From Peristeroidobacter soli (GTDB lineage Bacteria; Pseudomonadota; Gammaproteobacteria; Steroidobacterales; Steroidobacteraceae): a DNA stretch of 64,000 nt. The translations under genes were made by a program, and so were the position numbers. Where the stretch lies: assembly GCF_004138485.1 (NCBI RefSeq), contig NZ_RYEV01000003.1:868001-932000 (forward strand). Direction: 5' to 3'. Under the pieces are notes generated by a model that did not search any database, was not told the DNA's origin, and was given only the letters and a program-made list of their open reading frames with translations. This document shows, in pieces, positions 49,035 to 58,087 of this stretch (position 1 is the stretch's first letter; every line of letters begins with the position of its first letter).

Positions 49035-49529
49035 CTATTCTTTCAGCAGGGCGCGGATCTGATTCAGATACTCGCTTTCGTCGCCGGGCTTGTAGCCCTT
49101 GTGCAGATAGCGGATGTTGCCCTTGCGATCGATGAACACCGTGCTCGGCATGGCGCTCACGTCGTACAGTTTGCTCACCTTGCTGTCGCGATCGAACAGC
49201 ACCGGGAACGACACCGGCGTATCTTTCAACCAGCGTTCAGCATCCGCGGTGTTCGCTTCGACGTTCACGCCCACCATGGTGAAGCCGAGCGAACTGTAGC
49301 GCTTGTGCATCTGTTCGAGAAGCGGCATTTCCGTGCGGCACGGACCGCACCAGCTCGCCCAGAAATTCAACATCACCACTTTGCCCTTGAGCGACTCGAG
49401 CGACACGTTGTCGCCAGCTCGCGACGGCAGGGTGAACGTCGGCGCCACCGTGGTGCTCGCGCTCACCAGCGAGGAAACAACCAGCGCGCAGCACAGCCCA
49501 GCGGCGCGAATCCATTTGCTCATCGACAT
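49035..49529 (-). CDS. TlpA-family periplasmic thioredoxin
   Basis: 164 residues from the ATG at 49529 (AGAGGG upstream). The N-terminal hydrophobic segment (AAGLCCALVVSSLVSAS) is a signal peptide. The redox site is WASWCGPCRTEMP with C61 and C64, and the cis-proline loop is AMPSTVFID. TlpA/ResA-type proteins reduce exported cysteines, often for cytochrome c heme sites or copper sites. It sits between a beta-barrel lipoprotein gene and DUF4266/DUF3570, so its targets may be the CxxCH proteins or the Cys-tailed DUF4266 product of this locus. Confidence 0.92.
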   Translation of the reverse strand: MSMSKWIRAAGLCCALVVSSLVSASTTVAPTFTLPSRAGDNVSLESLKGKVVMLNFWASWCGPCRTEMPLLEQMHKRYSSLGFTMVGVNVEANTADAERWLKDTPVSFPVLFDRDSKVSKLYDVSAMPSTVFIDRKGNIRYLHKGYKPGDESEYLNQIRALLKE

Positions 49530-49573
49530 GAGAGACGACCCTCTATGCATGGAAACCCAGCAGGTATCGTCGC

Positions 49574-50281
49574 TCAGAAGAAAATCGACAATCCGAGATG
49601 TGCCTCTAGATTATTGACGATCTTCTTCTCGCCCAGCAGGTCGGTATCGAACACGTGATCGCGCACGTCGAAGTGCACGGCAATCCAGTCGGCCGGCAAC
49701 ACGCGATAGCCGAAGCCGCCGTTCACCGTGAAGCGATCGTCGCCCGCGAACGTAGTGCTGCCGATGCCGGCAATCAGATAAAACGCGGTGTTATAGGCGC
49801 GGTTCTTACCGATGAAGATTTCGCCCGGCAGCGCGTTCCAGCCCAGCGACAGGGCGTAGTAGGAATAGTCCCGATCGTCGTCGGACAGCAGATCGGCGGA
49901 GCCCGACAGATTCTCGTAGCTGGTGCGGCCGGCGCGTGACTGGCCGTACGTGCCTTCGATGAAGAAGTCTTCGGTGAGGTGATAGGCGAGGCGCGCGCCG
50001 TACACGACGTTGCTCTCGAAATCCTCGATGCTCAGGATGCCGACGTAGGCGCCCAGCTCGAAATCTTCCGTGTCGATGCGCGGACGCCTGATCTCGCGAC
50101 GCTCGACTTGCGGATCGATGATGGGCTTCTGATCCGGCTCGCCGGTCACCGGCACGGAGCTTGCGGCCGGCGCGATGGCTTCAGGCTGGTCGTCGCCGCG
50201 CCCGCCGAGCATGGAGCAGCCCGGCAGCACCGTGACGGCGAGCAGGCTCAGAAAAAGAATGCGAAACCGAGATACTTCCAT
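49574..50281 (-). CDS. Outer-membrane beta-barrel domain lipoprotein
   Basis: 235 residues. A lipobox VLPGC ends the signal. A short polar linker (residues 25-65) leads to an eight-strand OmpA-like barrel: FELGAYVGILSIEDFESN, ARLAYHLTEDFFIEGTYG, then NNLEAHLGLSIFF with terminal Phe. The group is annotated in related genomes as outer-membrane beta-barrel protein. It resembles the next gene upstream in its strand pattern and ending (both finish in FF), suggesting paralogous barrels. It overlaps that gene by 34 bases. Confidence 0.82.
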   Translation of the reverse strand: MEVSRFRILFLSLLAVTVLPGCSMLGGRGDDQPEAIAPAASSVPVTGEPDQKPIIDPQVERREIRRPRIDTEDFELGAYVGILSIEDFESNVVYGARLAYHLTEDFFIEGTYGQSRAGRTSYENLSGSADLLSDDDRDYSYYALSLGWNALPGEIFIGKNRAYNTAFYLIAGIGSTTFAGDDRFTVNGGFGYRVLPADWIAVHFDVRDHVFDTDLLGEKKIVNNLEAHLGLSIFF

Positions 50282-51021
50282 TCGTCCACTTCCTCGTTGT
50301 CGTTGCGGCTGGTGAACACGATGTTGTGTCGATATTCCGAGCGCAACATGAAACGACGGGTCAGGTAAAACTGCAGGCCGCCACCGACGTAGCCGATCTG
50401 ATCGTCACGGTCGATGGAGTCCACCAGATTCGATTTGGGATCGGTGTAGATGATGCCGGTGCCGAGCGTGAAATAGGGCGACAGGCGCCATTCGGGCGCG
50501 AACACGTGCAGCAGGCCGACGGTGGCGCTGTAGCCGTTCGAGAACTCGCCCAGGATATGGTTGAACGTCAACTCGATGGACAGGTTGTCGCTGAACGCGT
50601 AACCGCCGAACACCGAGATGAGGCTGGCGCCCGCGAAGTCGCCGCCACTGATGCCGCCTTGCCAGCGGCGGCTCATGTAGTTTTCGCGCGCCGGTTCCTG
50701 CAGGTCGAGCGGCTCGCCGGTGGGCTCCAGCGTGGCGATCATCTGATCGCGCGACGCCCAGCCCACGACGCCCTGATCGGTGCGCAGCTCGAACCAGTCG
50801 GTACGGCGCTTGACCAGCACCACTTCACGACCGCGCTCGACCACATGGAAGATCGGATAGCCGCGCCCCGGGCCGGAGCGCAGCTCGATGAACGGATCCG
50901 CGATGAGGATCTTGTGACCCTCGTCCTTTTTGTCTTCAGCCCGAGCCTCTGATTGGACGCCCGCCGCGATGAACAGGACTAGCAACCACAGACAGCGAAG
51001 CGGCGTGAGCGACCGAGACAT
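50248..51021 (-). CDS. SH3-like domain plus outer-membrane beta-barrel protein
   Basis: 257 residues. After a signal peptide (CLWLLVLFIAAGVQSEARA) comes a bacterial SH3-like domain at about 35-95 (IELRSGPGRGYPIFHVVERG, then DWFELRTDQGVVGWASRD). A beta barrel from about 120 to the end follows (SVFGGYAFSDNLSIELTFNH; ends LGFAFFF). SH3-like domains bind peptidoglycan or peptides, so this protein may link the outer membrane to the wall. The ATG overlaps the upstream stop as TGATG, a translationally coupled pair with the HzsA-like gene. Confidence 0.84.
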   Translation of the reverse strand: MSRSLTPLRCLWLLVLFIAAGVQSEARAEDKKDEGHKILIADPFIELRSGPGRGYPIFHVVERGREVVLVKRRTDWFELRTDQGVVGWASRDQMIATLEPTGEPLDLQEPARENYMSRRWQGGISGGDFAGASLISVFGGYAFSDNLSIELTFNHILGEFSNGYSATVGLLHVFAPEWRLSPYFTLGTGIIYTDPKSNLVDSIDRDDQIGYVGGGLQFYLTRRFMLRSEYRHNIVFTSRNDNEEVDEWKYLGFAFFF

Positions 51022-53813
51022 CAATTCTCCGGGGCGGTGAACGGGTCGTTGAAGTACTGCGCGCCGATGTCCAACCATTCGGACAGCAAGCGTAACTCAC
51101 TTGGTGACATAAAGTCCCTATGGTCGACCGTGACCACGGTGCGGCCCTCCATTGTATTGAAGAAGCGCGCCGAGGCCGCCGCCCCGTTCGAGCTCATGGA
51201 CGCCGGCACGTTACGGAAGGCCACGCAGGTAGTGACGTTGGTCACCGGGTCGGTCTGGAACTCCAGGCATTCATCTTCCAGCTGAGTCCCGTTCAAGATC
51301 TGGCCGCGGTCGCCGAACAGCAACTCCCGATAGGACTTGAACTGCAGCGGCTGCTCTTCGGAGGGGCCGTCGGTCAGGTCCAGATCGCCGGCCGGGACCT
51401 GGGCGGCATTGGCCGCGCTCACGGGCGAATGACAGCTGGTGCACTTGTGATTGATCGGCTGCATGGTCAGCGGATCCAGGTCGTTGCCCGGCACGCCGTC
51501 CACATCGACGAAGCGGTCCAGGCCCCACAACGGATGAATGTGGCGCTCGTAATGAATGGTGATGCGGCACAGGGTCGTCAGGTTGGAGCGGCACGAGGGC
51601 TGCACCGGTGCCACCGCGCCGGCCGGCAATGAATTCGCACAAGCGAAACGGGCCGTCGTATCGGCCGCATTCGTCAGCACGTTGTTGATGCCGGCGGCAT
51701 AGCAGGCGTCGACCTGATTGGTCGCGGGCGCTGCCGGCAGCCAGTAATCCTTGAACGCCAGGTCGACGCTCATCGCACAGGCGCCGGCGCACATGACGCG
51801 GCTACGCGTCTCCGCCATGGTCTCGCCGACGATGTTGGCGAACAAAGCCGCATTGGTGCCGGGGAACGCGACGCCCGCGCTCGGTGCGCCGGGGTTCGCC
51901 GAATTCGTCATGCCCGGGCGGCCATGCGCCGTGGGCACCGTCGGATTGCCGTTGTGGCAGCCGTTACATGTCAGCTGTTCACCGGGCTGCAGTTGCAGCC
52001 AGTTGGTATGGCGGCCACCGATGGCGCCACCGAGACGGCGGCCGTTTGCGTCCAGCACGCTGATGGAGATCGCGACGTTGGCGGGCACTTTCACTTTCAC
52101 CGAGCCGTCCGGTTCGACCGGTGCGTAACCCAGGATCTCGCGCATGCCGAGCGCACGGTTCGGGCCGAACGCGGTGTTCGAGAAATTGCGAGTGTCGTTG
52201 TCCGGAATGGACACGGCCTTCTCGACTCGCAGGAAGCGAGCGGGGCGCGTCGCATAACCGGCATTGGCGGGATTGCGGACCGTGGCGATGCCACCGGGCG
52301 CGGTATCGACGCCGTCGATGTCATACACGCTGCGAATGTTCAGCACGCCGACGCCTTCGTTCTGCAGCTGTTGGGGATAGTCGATGCCGGCGATTCGATC
52401 CGGAATGACAGTCGGCAACGCGCGCTGCGAGCCCGAGACCACTTCGGTGTAGATGAATCCTTCCTGCGGAACGACGATGGGCCGCTGGGTATTGTCGCGA
52501 ACGTCGTAGGTGTAGATGCCATACAGCGGCGGCGCTTCCACCGCGTTCGGATTCTGCAAACGCTCGCTGGTGCAGGGGACGATACGAGCGTTCTCCACCA
52601 GGCGACACTGCGACCAGCTCACCAGCAGGCGACCCGTTCCGTCATACAACGGTTGGGCCGTGCGATAGCGACCGCCGGGCGAGGGGCCGGGAATCGTGCG
52701 CACGTCGGTCGGCAGCGCGCGCGTCTGCGCCGGGCCGGTCATGCCGATGTTCGAGGCCGAGGCGGCGCGAGTGTTGTCGACGTATGTATCGGTGTCGATG
52801 AGCAGCAGGTCGCCGCCTTCACCGGTGCCCTGAAAGGGGCGGACCAGCGACAGCGTGCGGCCGTCCTGCATGGGCTTGGCATTCAGGAACTGAATGGTGC
52901 TCAACGTCGTGGCCGGCGGCGGATTGGGCGTGCCGGTCTGATGGCTGTTCGCGCCATACAGCAGTTGCAGATCCGAGCCGTCGGGATTGATGGAGTACAG
53001 ATCGAACTGGTTGTCATCGATGTGATGCTCCCAGCGCGTGAACACGACGCGGCCGTTCGGCAGCACCTCCGGATCCAGGTCGTGGCTCTGGTTGAACGAG
53101 ATCTGATGGATGTTGGTGCCGTCCGCATTCATCACGTGCAGCACGAAGGCCGGCTCGTTGTCGTTCTCGTCCTGAGCGGCGAACTGCGGCTTGTTCTCAT
53201 CGAGCAGGATGGCGCGCGAGGTCGCCTGGCGGGTCGAGCTGAACACGATGCGCCCGTCCGGCAGGTAGTGCGGCATGATGTCGTGGCCGGTCTCTTCCAC
53301 GATGTCCGAAGTGATCACGCGACGCAGCTGGCGGCTCGCCACGTCGTATTCCCAGATGTTCCAGGTCGGCTGATCTTCCTCGTCGGCGTTTTCGATGAAG
53401 CGCGCGCGCATGGAGAAGACGACCTTGCTGCCGTCGTAGTTCACGGCCACGTCGCGGATGTCGCCGAGCCCCTGGGTCTGGGCCGAGGTGAGATTCACTT
53501 CCGGTGCGGAGGTCGAAGCACGGTCGCGCATGAACAGATCGGCCCCGATCTCGAAGCGCAGCAGCTCGCGTGCGTCGGCGTTGGCCAGCTCGTCGTCTTC
53601 CGGATCGGGCACCGGGCGCTTCACATAGAACACCGGGAAATCCAGCGTCACCGGATCCTGGCTCTGGCCGCTGCCGATGGTCACATCGGTGCCGCCGCTG
53701 CCGCCGTCGCAACCGCCCAGCAGGAACGCGATCGCGCTCATCAGCAGTACCGCTGCGCCTTTCTTGGGCACGGCGACCCGATTCGACGCGTCTGGCTGCG
53801 CCTGATGACTCAT
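51021..53813 (-). CDS. HzsA-related diheme c-type lipoprotein with beta-propeller
   Basis: 930 residues from the ATG at 53813. The lipobox FLLGGC (Cys 35) anchors it. Residues about 80-350 form a TolB/WD40-like propeller with repeated YDGSKVVFSMRA, LPDGRIVFSSTRQ and LPNGRVVFTRWEHHIDDN units, as in proteins related to the hydrazine synthase alpha subunit middle domain. Two heme-c sites follow, CNGCH (about residue 614) and CTSCH (about 790). Real hydrazine synthesis is very unlikely here since no anammox partners exist. The family name marks fold similarity only. It heads the minus-strand envelope operon. Confidence 0.83.
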   Translation of the reverse strand: MSHQAQPDASNRVAVPKKGAAVLLMSAIAFLLGGCDGGSGGTDVTIGSGQSQDPVTLDFPVFYVKRPVPDPEDDELANADARELLRFEIGADLFMRDRASTSAPEVNLTSAQTQGLGDIRDVAVNYDGSKVVFSMRARFIENADEEDQPTWNIWEYDVASRQLRRVITSDIVEETGHDIMPHYLPDGRIVFSSTRQATSRAILLDENKPQFAAQDENDNEPAFVLHVMNADGTNIHQISFNQSHDLDPEVLPNGRVVFTRWEHHIDDNQFDLYSINPDGSDLQLLYGANSHQTGTPNPPPATTLSTIQFLNAKPMQDGRTLSLVRPFQGTGEGGDLLLIDTDTYVDNTRAASASNIGMTGPAQTRALPTDVRTIPGPSPGGRYRTAQPLYDGTGRLLVSWSQCRLVENARIVPCTSERLQNPNAVEAPPLYGIYTYDVRDNTQRPIVVPQEGFIYTEVVSGSQRALPTVIPDRIAGIDYPQQLQNEGVGVLNIRSVYDIDGVDTAPGGIATVRNPANAGYATRPARFLRVEKAVSIPDNDTRNFSNTAFGPNRALGMREILGYAPVEPDGSVKVKVPANVAISISVLDANGRRLGGAIGGRHTNWLQLQPGEQLTCNGCHNGNPTVPTAHGRPGMTNSANPGAPSAGVAFPGTNAALFANIVGETMAETRSRVMCAGACAMSVDLAFKDYWLPAAPATNQVDACYAAGINNVLTNAADTTARFACANSLPAGAVAPVQPSCRSNLTTLCRITIHYERHIHPLWGLDRFVDVDGVPGNDLDPLTMQPINHKCTSCHSPVSAANAAQVPAGDLDLTDGPSEEQPLQFKSYRELLFGDRGQILNGTQLEDECLEFQTDPVTNVTTCVAFRNVPASMSSNGAAASARFFNTMEGRTVVTVDHRDFMSPSELRLLSEWLDIGAQYFNDPFTAPEN

Positions 53814-54299
53814 GGAAGCGTTACTCCGGGGTTCTCGCAATCGATTCACAACGTTGTCTGCCAGGGGTCCGCCAAGGTCATTCGAGTGTGGAGCGCTTCG
53901 TTTTCGGGGGCGCCATCTTCGACTCGACATATTTCGCGATCCGTTAAGCGAGTCACAAGCGGGCGCGATATTCCCTGAATCCATGCCGTGCCCCGCCTGA
54001 CTTCGGGGCATTGCGTGAAGCGCCTCACATTCCGGTCGGGTCCGCGTCGGTTCAATGACGGGGACGACGACCGAAGCACGCATCGTGGCGGCGAGACTAC
54101 ACGCGCGCGCGAAGCCATCGACACTGTCTCCTGGGCGCGACGTATGGCGATTGAGACAGTTAACCAGCTGAAAAAGCGACCGTATAGTCCGCCGCAATGT
54201 CGGGGTACAACCGACCTTTGTATCGATACCGCGGGTGGGCCCTTAAGAGATCGCCGGAGTCTGCCGAGAGTAGATCGTCCGGCTGTGGGAATGAGCTGC
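53814..54299 (+). other. Divergent intergenic region of the envelope redox locus
   Basis: 486 bases between the HzsA-like gene (minus) and the monoheme gene (plus). Open frames run through it on both strands as extensions of the flanking genes but show no homology. The plus-strand promoter candidate is listed separately. No repeat, RNA gene or terminator was recognised in the rest. Confidence 0.5.
54160..54188 (+). promoter_or_regulatory. Candidate sigma-70 promoter for the cytochrome/Tat operon
   Basis: TTAACC (54160-54165), a 17-base spacer, and TATAGT (54183-54188) fit a sigma-70 promoter with four and five consensus matches. It would give a leader of about 105 bases before the ATG at 54300. 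Found by eye. Confidence 0.45.
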
Positions 54300-55511
54300 A
54301 TGAGCAACATGAAACGAACGAATGGAACGTCGCCGCTCGCCAAAGCAGCCGCGCTGGCGGTCGCTGTGGCTGCTTTGGCGTCGGGGCAACAGGCGAACGC
54401 CGGTCCTCGCGAGCAGGCCCATCGCATGTATCAGCGGCTCACGGGCACCGCGCCTTCGGAGCTGTTGCTCAACGATCTGGAAACGCAGGTCACCAACCGG
54501 GGACTCGCCGGCGCGGCCGCGTACATGATGGATCCGACGCTGGCGCACTCGAAGAACTTCTATACCGTCACGTTGAAGAACTTCGCGACGCCCTGGACCA
54601 ATCGCGATCAATCGATCTTCGCGCCGCTCAACGATTACACCGCGACCGTCATCGGCCTGGTGAAGGACGATGAGGATTTCCGTACGGTGCTGTTCGATGA
54701 CGTGGTCTATATCGGCAACGGCGCCGGCGTCCCGGCGTACTCGCCGACCAGCAACGCGCACTACGAAGCGCTGGAAAGTAACAACGTCGATCTGCGCGGC
54801 CTGACCCGCACGACGCAGTCCTCGCTGAACGGTCTGCCGCCGGCGGCGACCGCGGGCATCATCACTTCGCGCGCAGCTTCCGAAGCGTTCTTCATCGACG
54901 GCACCAATCGCGCGATGTTCCGTTTCACGCTGATCAATCACATGTGCCGGGACATGGAGCAGATCCATGACACTTCCCGTCCGCCCGATCGGATTCGTCA
55001 GGATGTGTCGCGCAGCCCCGGCGGCGACAGCAGCGTGTTCAACAACAACTGCATCGGCTGTCACTCGGTCATGGACTCGATGGCGCAGGCCTTCGCGTAT
55101 TACGACTTCGACGAGACCGCGGGCCGCCTGGTGTACACCCAGGGCCAGGTGCAACCGAAGTACCTGATCAATTCGGACAACTTCAAGCCCGGCTATGTCA
55201 CGCCCGACGATGCCTGGGAGAACCGGATGCGTCTGGACGGCAAGAACGACTTTCATGTGCTGGGCTGGGACCCGAACCTGCCGAATCGCGGCAACGGCGC
55301 GAAGAGCCTGGGACAGGAGTTCGCGTATAGCACCGCGTTCGCGGAGTGCCAGACCGAGAAAGTGTTCCGCAAGCTCTGCTTCCGCGGTCCCACGACCACT
55401 GAGCTCGCGTCAGGCGGCGTCGTCGACGGCATCGTCGCCACCTTCAAGAACAGCGGCGGCAGCCTGCGAAGCGTGTTCGCGCAGGTGGCTGCGCAGTGTG
55501 CTGGCCAGTGA
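54300..55511 (+). CDS. Exported monoheme c-type cytochrome-like protein
   Basis: 403 residues. The signal peptide (AAALAVAVAALASGQQANA) ends before GPREQ. The chain opens with a helical region (AHRMYQRLTGTAPSELLLND) like that of proteins with DUF1549/DUF1592-type domains, and has one heme-c motif, CIGCH at 251-255. I do not recognise a defined family for the whole length. The start could be ATG 54291, 54300 or 54309; 54300 has GGGA nine bases upstream. It is followed after 14 bases by a diheme LamG lipoprotein, then a Tat protein, and the three probably work together. Confidence 0.78.
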   Translation: MSNMKRTNGTSPLAKAAALAVAVAALASGQQANAGPREQAHRMYQRLTGTAPSELLLNDLETQVTNRGLAGAAAYMMDPTLAHSKNFYTVTLKNFATPWTNRDQSIFAPLNDYTATVIGLVKDDEDFRTVLFDDVVYIGNGAGVPAYSPTSNAHYEALESNNVDLRGLTRTTQSSLNGLPPAATAGIITSRAASEAFFIDGTNRAMFRFTLINHMCRDMEQIHDTSRPPDRIRQDVSRSPGGDSSVFNNNCIGCHSVMDSMAQAFAYYDFDETAGRLVYTQGQVQPKYLINSDNFKPGYVTPDDAWENRMRLDGKNDFHVLGWDPNLPNRGNGAKSLGQEFAYSTAFAECQTEKVFRKLCFRGPTTTELASGGVVDGIVATFKNSGGSLRSVFAQVAAQCAGQ

Positions 55512-55525
55512 GGCGCGGTGATCCC

Positions 55526-58075
55526 ATGAGCATCAACAGCATCAAGAAACCCATGCGCGCTCACCAAATCAACATCGCTGCCCGAGTGGCCCGAGTCGCA
55601 GCGTTGGCTGCGCTCGGCGTACTGACACTCGCCGGTTGCAGCGGCGGCTCGAGCACCGAGCAGAATCCGGTCCCGGATCGTCCCACCGCGGGCGCCGACT
55701 ATGTCGGCCCTGGCGCGGCGAATGACGATATCCAGGCCTTCCGTAACGAGTTCTGGACCAACATTCGCGGCGCCGATCGCTGCGGCGGCTGTCACAACGC
55801 CACGGGTCAATCGCCTTCGTTTGCTCGCTCGGACGATGTGAACCAGGCCTATCAGCAGGCCACCGGCATCGTGAATCGCGAGAATCCTTCACTGTCGACG
55901 CTGGTCACGAAAGTGGCCGGCGGCCACAACTGCTGGCGCGGCGATCCGGCCGCCTGCGCGAGCGATCTGACTCGTTGGATCACGGCGTGGGTCGGCGCGA
56001 CGGGCTCCGGCGGCAAGCAGATCACATTGATCGAGCCGCAGCCGGTCGACGCGGCCGCTGGCAAGCGCCTGGATGCGAGCACGATTCCGACCGAGTTCAG
56101 GGGCGTCTACGACCTGCTCGATGAGCATTGCTCGGGCTGCCATCAGCCGGACTCCGCGACGGCGCAATCGCCGTTCTTCGCGGCCGGCGATCGCGCTTCG
56201 TTCAACCCGGCGGGCGCGGTGTTCCTGCAAGCCTATCAAGCGGCGATTCCGAAGATGAATCTGAACTCGCCGGAATTGTCCCGCTTCGTGGTGCGCCTGG
56301 GCCAGGAAAAGCACAACTGCTGGACCGCCGACTGCTCGGCGGACGCGCAGGTCATGCTTGCCCGCATTCGTACGCTGGCGAACGCGACGCCCGACCCGGT
56401 GCTCGATCCGTCGCTCATGCTCAGCAAGGCGCTGACGCTGTACGACGGCACGGTCGCGAGCGGCGGCAATCGCTATGAATCGAACATGATCGCTTTGTAT
56501 GAATTCAAAACCGGCAGCGGCAACATCGCGTACGACACCAGCGGCGTCGCGCCCGCCGCCGATCTCGAGCTCTCGGTACCGGGCGTCGATTGGGTCGGCG
56601 GTTGGGGTATCAACATCCGCAGCGGCCGGGCCAAGACCTTCGGCGCGCCGAGCCGCAAGTTCAACGATCTGATCAAGGCGACGGGCGAGTACTCCATCGA
56701 AGCGTGGGTCGTGCCCGGTAACGTCACGCAGGAAGACGCGCGCATCGTCAGCTACTCCGGCAGCGCGACCGTGCGCAACTTTACGATGGGTCAGAACCTG
56801 TACAACTACGAGTTCGCCGCGCGCAGTTCCGAGACCGATGCGAACGGCATGCCGAAGCTGATCACCGATGACGACGCGGAACGTTTGCAGGCGTCGTTGC
56901 AGCACGTCGTCATGACGTTCGATCCGGTCAACGGTCGTCGCATCTATGTCAACGGCGAATTCACCGGCGACCTGGACAGCGCGGGCGGCGGAACGCTGGA
57001 AGCCTGGGACAATACTTTCGCGCTGTACCTCGGTAACGAAGCCAGCGGCGATCGCCAGTGGCAGGGCGTGCTGCGCCTGGTCGCTGTTTACAACCGCGCG
57101 CTGAACCTGCAGCAGATCAAGCAGAACTTCGAAGCGGGCGTCGGCCAGAAGTTCTTCCTGCTGTTCGGCGTGTCGCATATCGTCAATGTGCCGAAGTCGT
57201 ACATCATGTTCGAAGTCACGCAGTACGACAGCTTCGGCTATCTGTTCACCAATCCGAAGTTCATCAGCCTGGATCCGACGGCGATGCCCGGCAACATCAC
57301 TCTGGACAGCATGCGTATCGGCGTGAACGGCGCCGAAGCGCCGGTGGGTCAGGCGTATCGATTGTTGAATACGACCATCAACGATCAGCTGTACTCGGCC
57401 GCGACCGGTCAGCTGCTGTCCTCGGTGGGCACGATCATTCCGCTGGAGCAGGGGCCGGAATTCGACCAGTTCTTCCTGTGCTTCGACCAGCTGGGCTCCA
57501 GTCGGCATGTTTGCTCGGCGTACAGCCCGGGGCTGCAGCCGGCGAAGGTGGGCAGCTCGGGCACGTCCGACATCGGCGTGAAGCTGTTCGATGCCATCAA
57601 CGCGAGCATGGCATCGATCACCGGCGTCGATCCCAACAACGCCGATATCAAGCGCTCATATAACAACGTGCGTCAGTCGTTGCCGGCGGTGCATGACCTG
57701 CAGGGTTATCTGTCCTCGCATCAGACCGCGGTGGCTCAGCTGGCCTTGCAGTACTGCAACGTGATGGTGAACACGCCGTCGTTGCGGACCGCCTTTTTCC
57801 CGGGCGTGGACTTCAGTGCGGATCTCACCCAGCCGGGCGGAGGCGGCAGAGTGCCGAACGCCAACGGCCAGGCGGTGCTCGACACCCTGTACTACAAGAC
57901 CGTCGGCACGGCCACTTCGCAGTTGAACAACGACGCCAACGGATTCGATAGCGATATCGGTGGCCTGATGGGCACGCTGTGCTCCAGTCAGACCTGCACC
58001 GGACAGCGCACGGCGGATGTCGTCAAGGCTGCCTGCGGCGCCGCGCTCGGCAGCGCCACGACCCTGGTTGAGTAA
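55526..58075 (+). CDS. Diheme LamG-domain lipoprotein
   Basis: 849 residues from the ATG at 55526. The lipobox LTLAGC (Cys 38) follows a long basic N-region; an ATG at 55553 is an alternative. Two heme-c motifs occur: CGGCH (86-90) and CSGCH (202-206). A LamG/concanavalin-like jelly roll spans about 325-530 (GEYSIEAWVVPGNVTQEDAR, then GRRIYVNGEFTGDLD). The C-terminal 300 residues are unassigned. LamG domains bind glycans or proteins, so the protein may tether to extracellular polymer while carrying electrons; that is inference. Confidence 0.8.
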   Translation: MSINSIKKPMRAHQINIAARVARVAALAALGVLTLAGCSGGSSTEQNPVPDRPTAGADYVGPGAANDDIQAFRNEFWTNIRGADRCGGCHNATGQSPSFARSDDVNQAYQQATGIVNRENPSLSTLVTKVAGGHNCWRGDPAACASDLTRWITAWVGATGSGGKQITLIEPQPVDAAAGKRLDASTIPTEFRGVYDLLDEHCSGCHQPDSATAQSPFFAAGDRASFNPAGAVFLQAYQAAIPKMNLNSPELSRFVVRLGQEKHNCWTADCSADAQVMLARIRTLANATPDPVLDPSLMLSKALTLYDGTVASGGNRYESNMIALYEFKTGSGNIAYDTSGVAPAADLELSVPGVDWVGGWGINIRSGRAKTFGAPSRKFNDLIKATGEYSIEAWVVPGNVTQEDARIVSYSGSATVRNFTMGQNLYNYEFAARSSETDANGMPKLITDDDAERLQASLQHVVMTFDPVNGRRIYVNGEFTGDLDSAGGGTLEAWDNTFALYLGNEASGDRQWQGVLRLVAVYNRALNLQQIKQNFEAGVGQKFFLLFGVSHIVNVPKSYIMFEVTQYDSFGYLFTNPKFISLDPTAMPGNITLDSMRIGVNGAEAPVGQAYRLLNTTINDQLYSAATGQLLSSVGTIIPLEQGPEFDQFFLCFDQLGSSRHVCSAYSPGLQPAKVGSSGTSDIGVKLFDAINASMASITGVDPNNADIKRSYNNVRQSLPAVHDLQGYLSSHQTAVAQLALQYCNVMVNTPSLRTAFFPGVDFSADLTQPGGGGRVPNANGQAVLDTLYYKTVGTATSQLNNDANGFDSDIGGLMGTLCSSQTCTGQRTADVVKAACGAALGSATTLVE

Positions 58076-58087
58076 GAGGCTCATCCC

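Noticed and set aside
51021-53813. Annotation as true hydrazine synthase subunit
   Set aside because: Only the propeller/heme-lipoprotein relationship is supported; no HzsB/HzsC or anammox genes are present.
51924-53978. Plus-strand open frame of 684 codons opposite the HzsA-like gene
   Set aside because: Antisense to a lipoprotein with lipobox and two CxxCH motifs; no motif of its own.
55889-57508. Minus-strand open frame of 539 codons opposite the LamG lipoprotein
   Set aside because: Shadow of a gene with signal, heme motifs and a LamG domain on the other strand.
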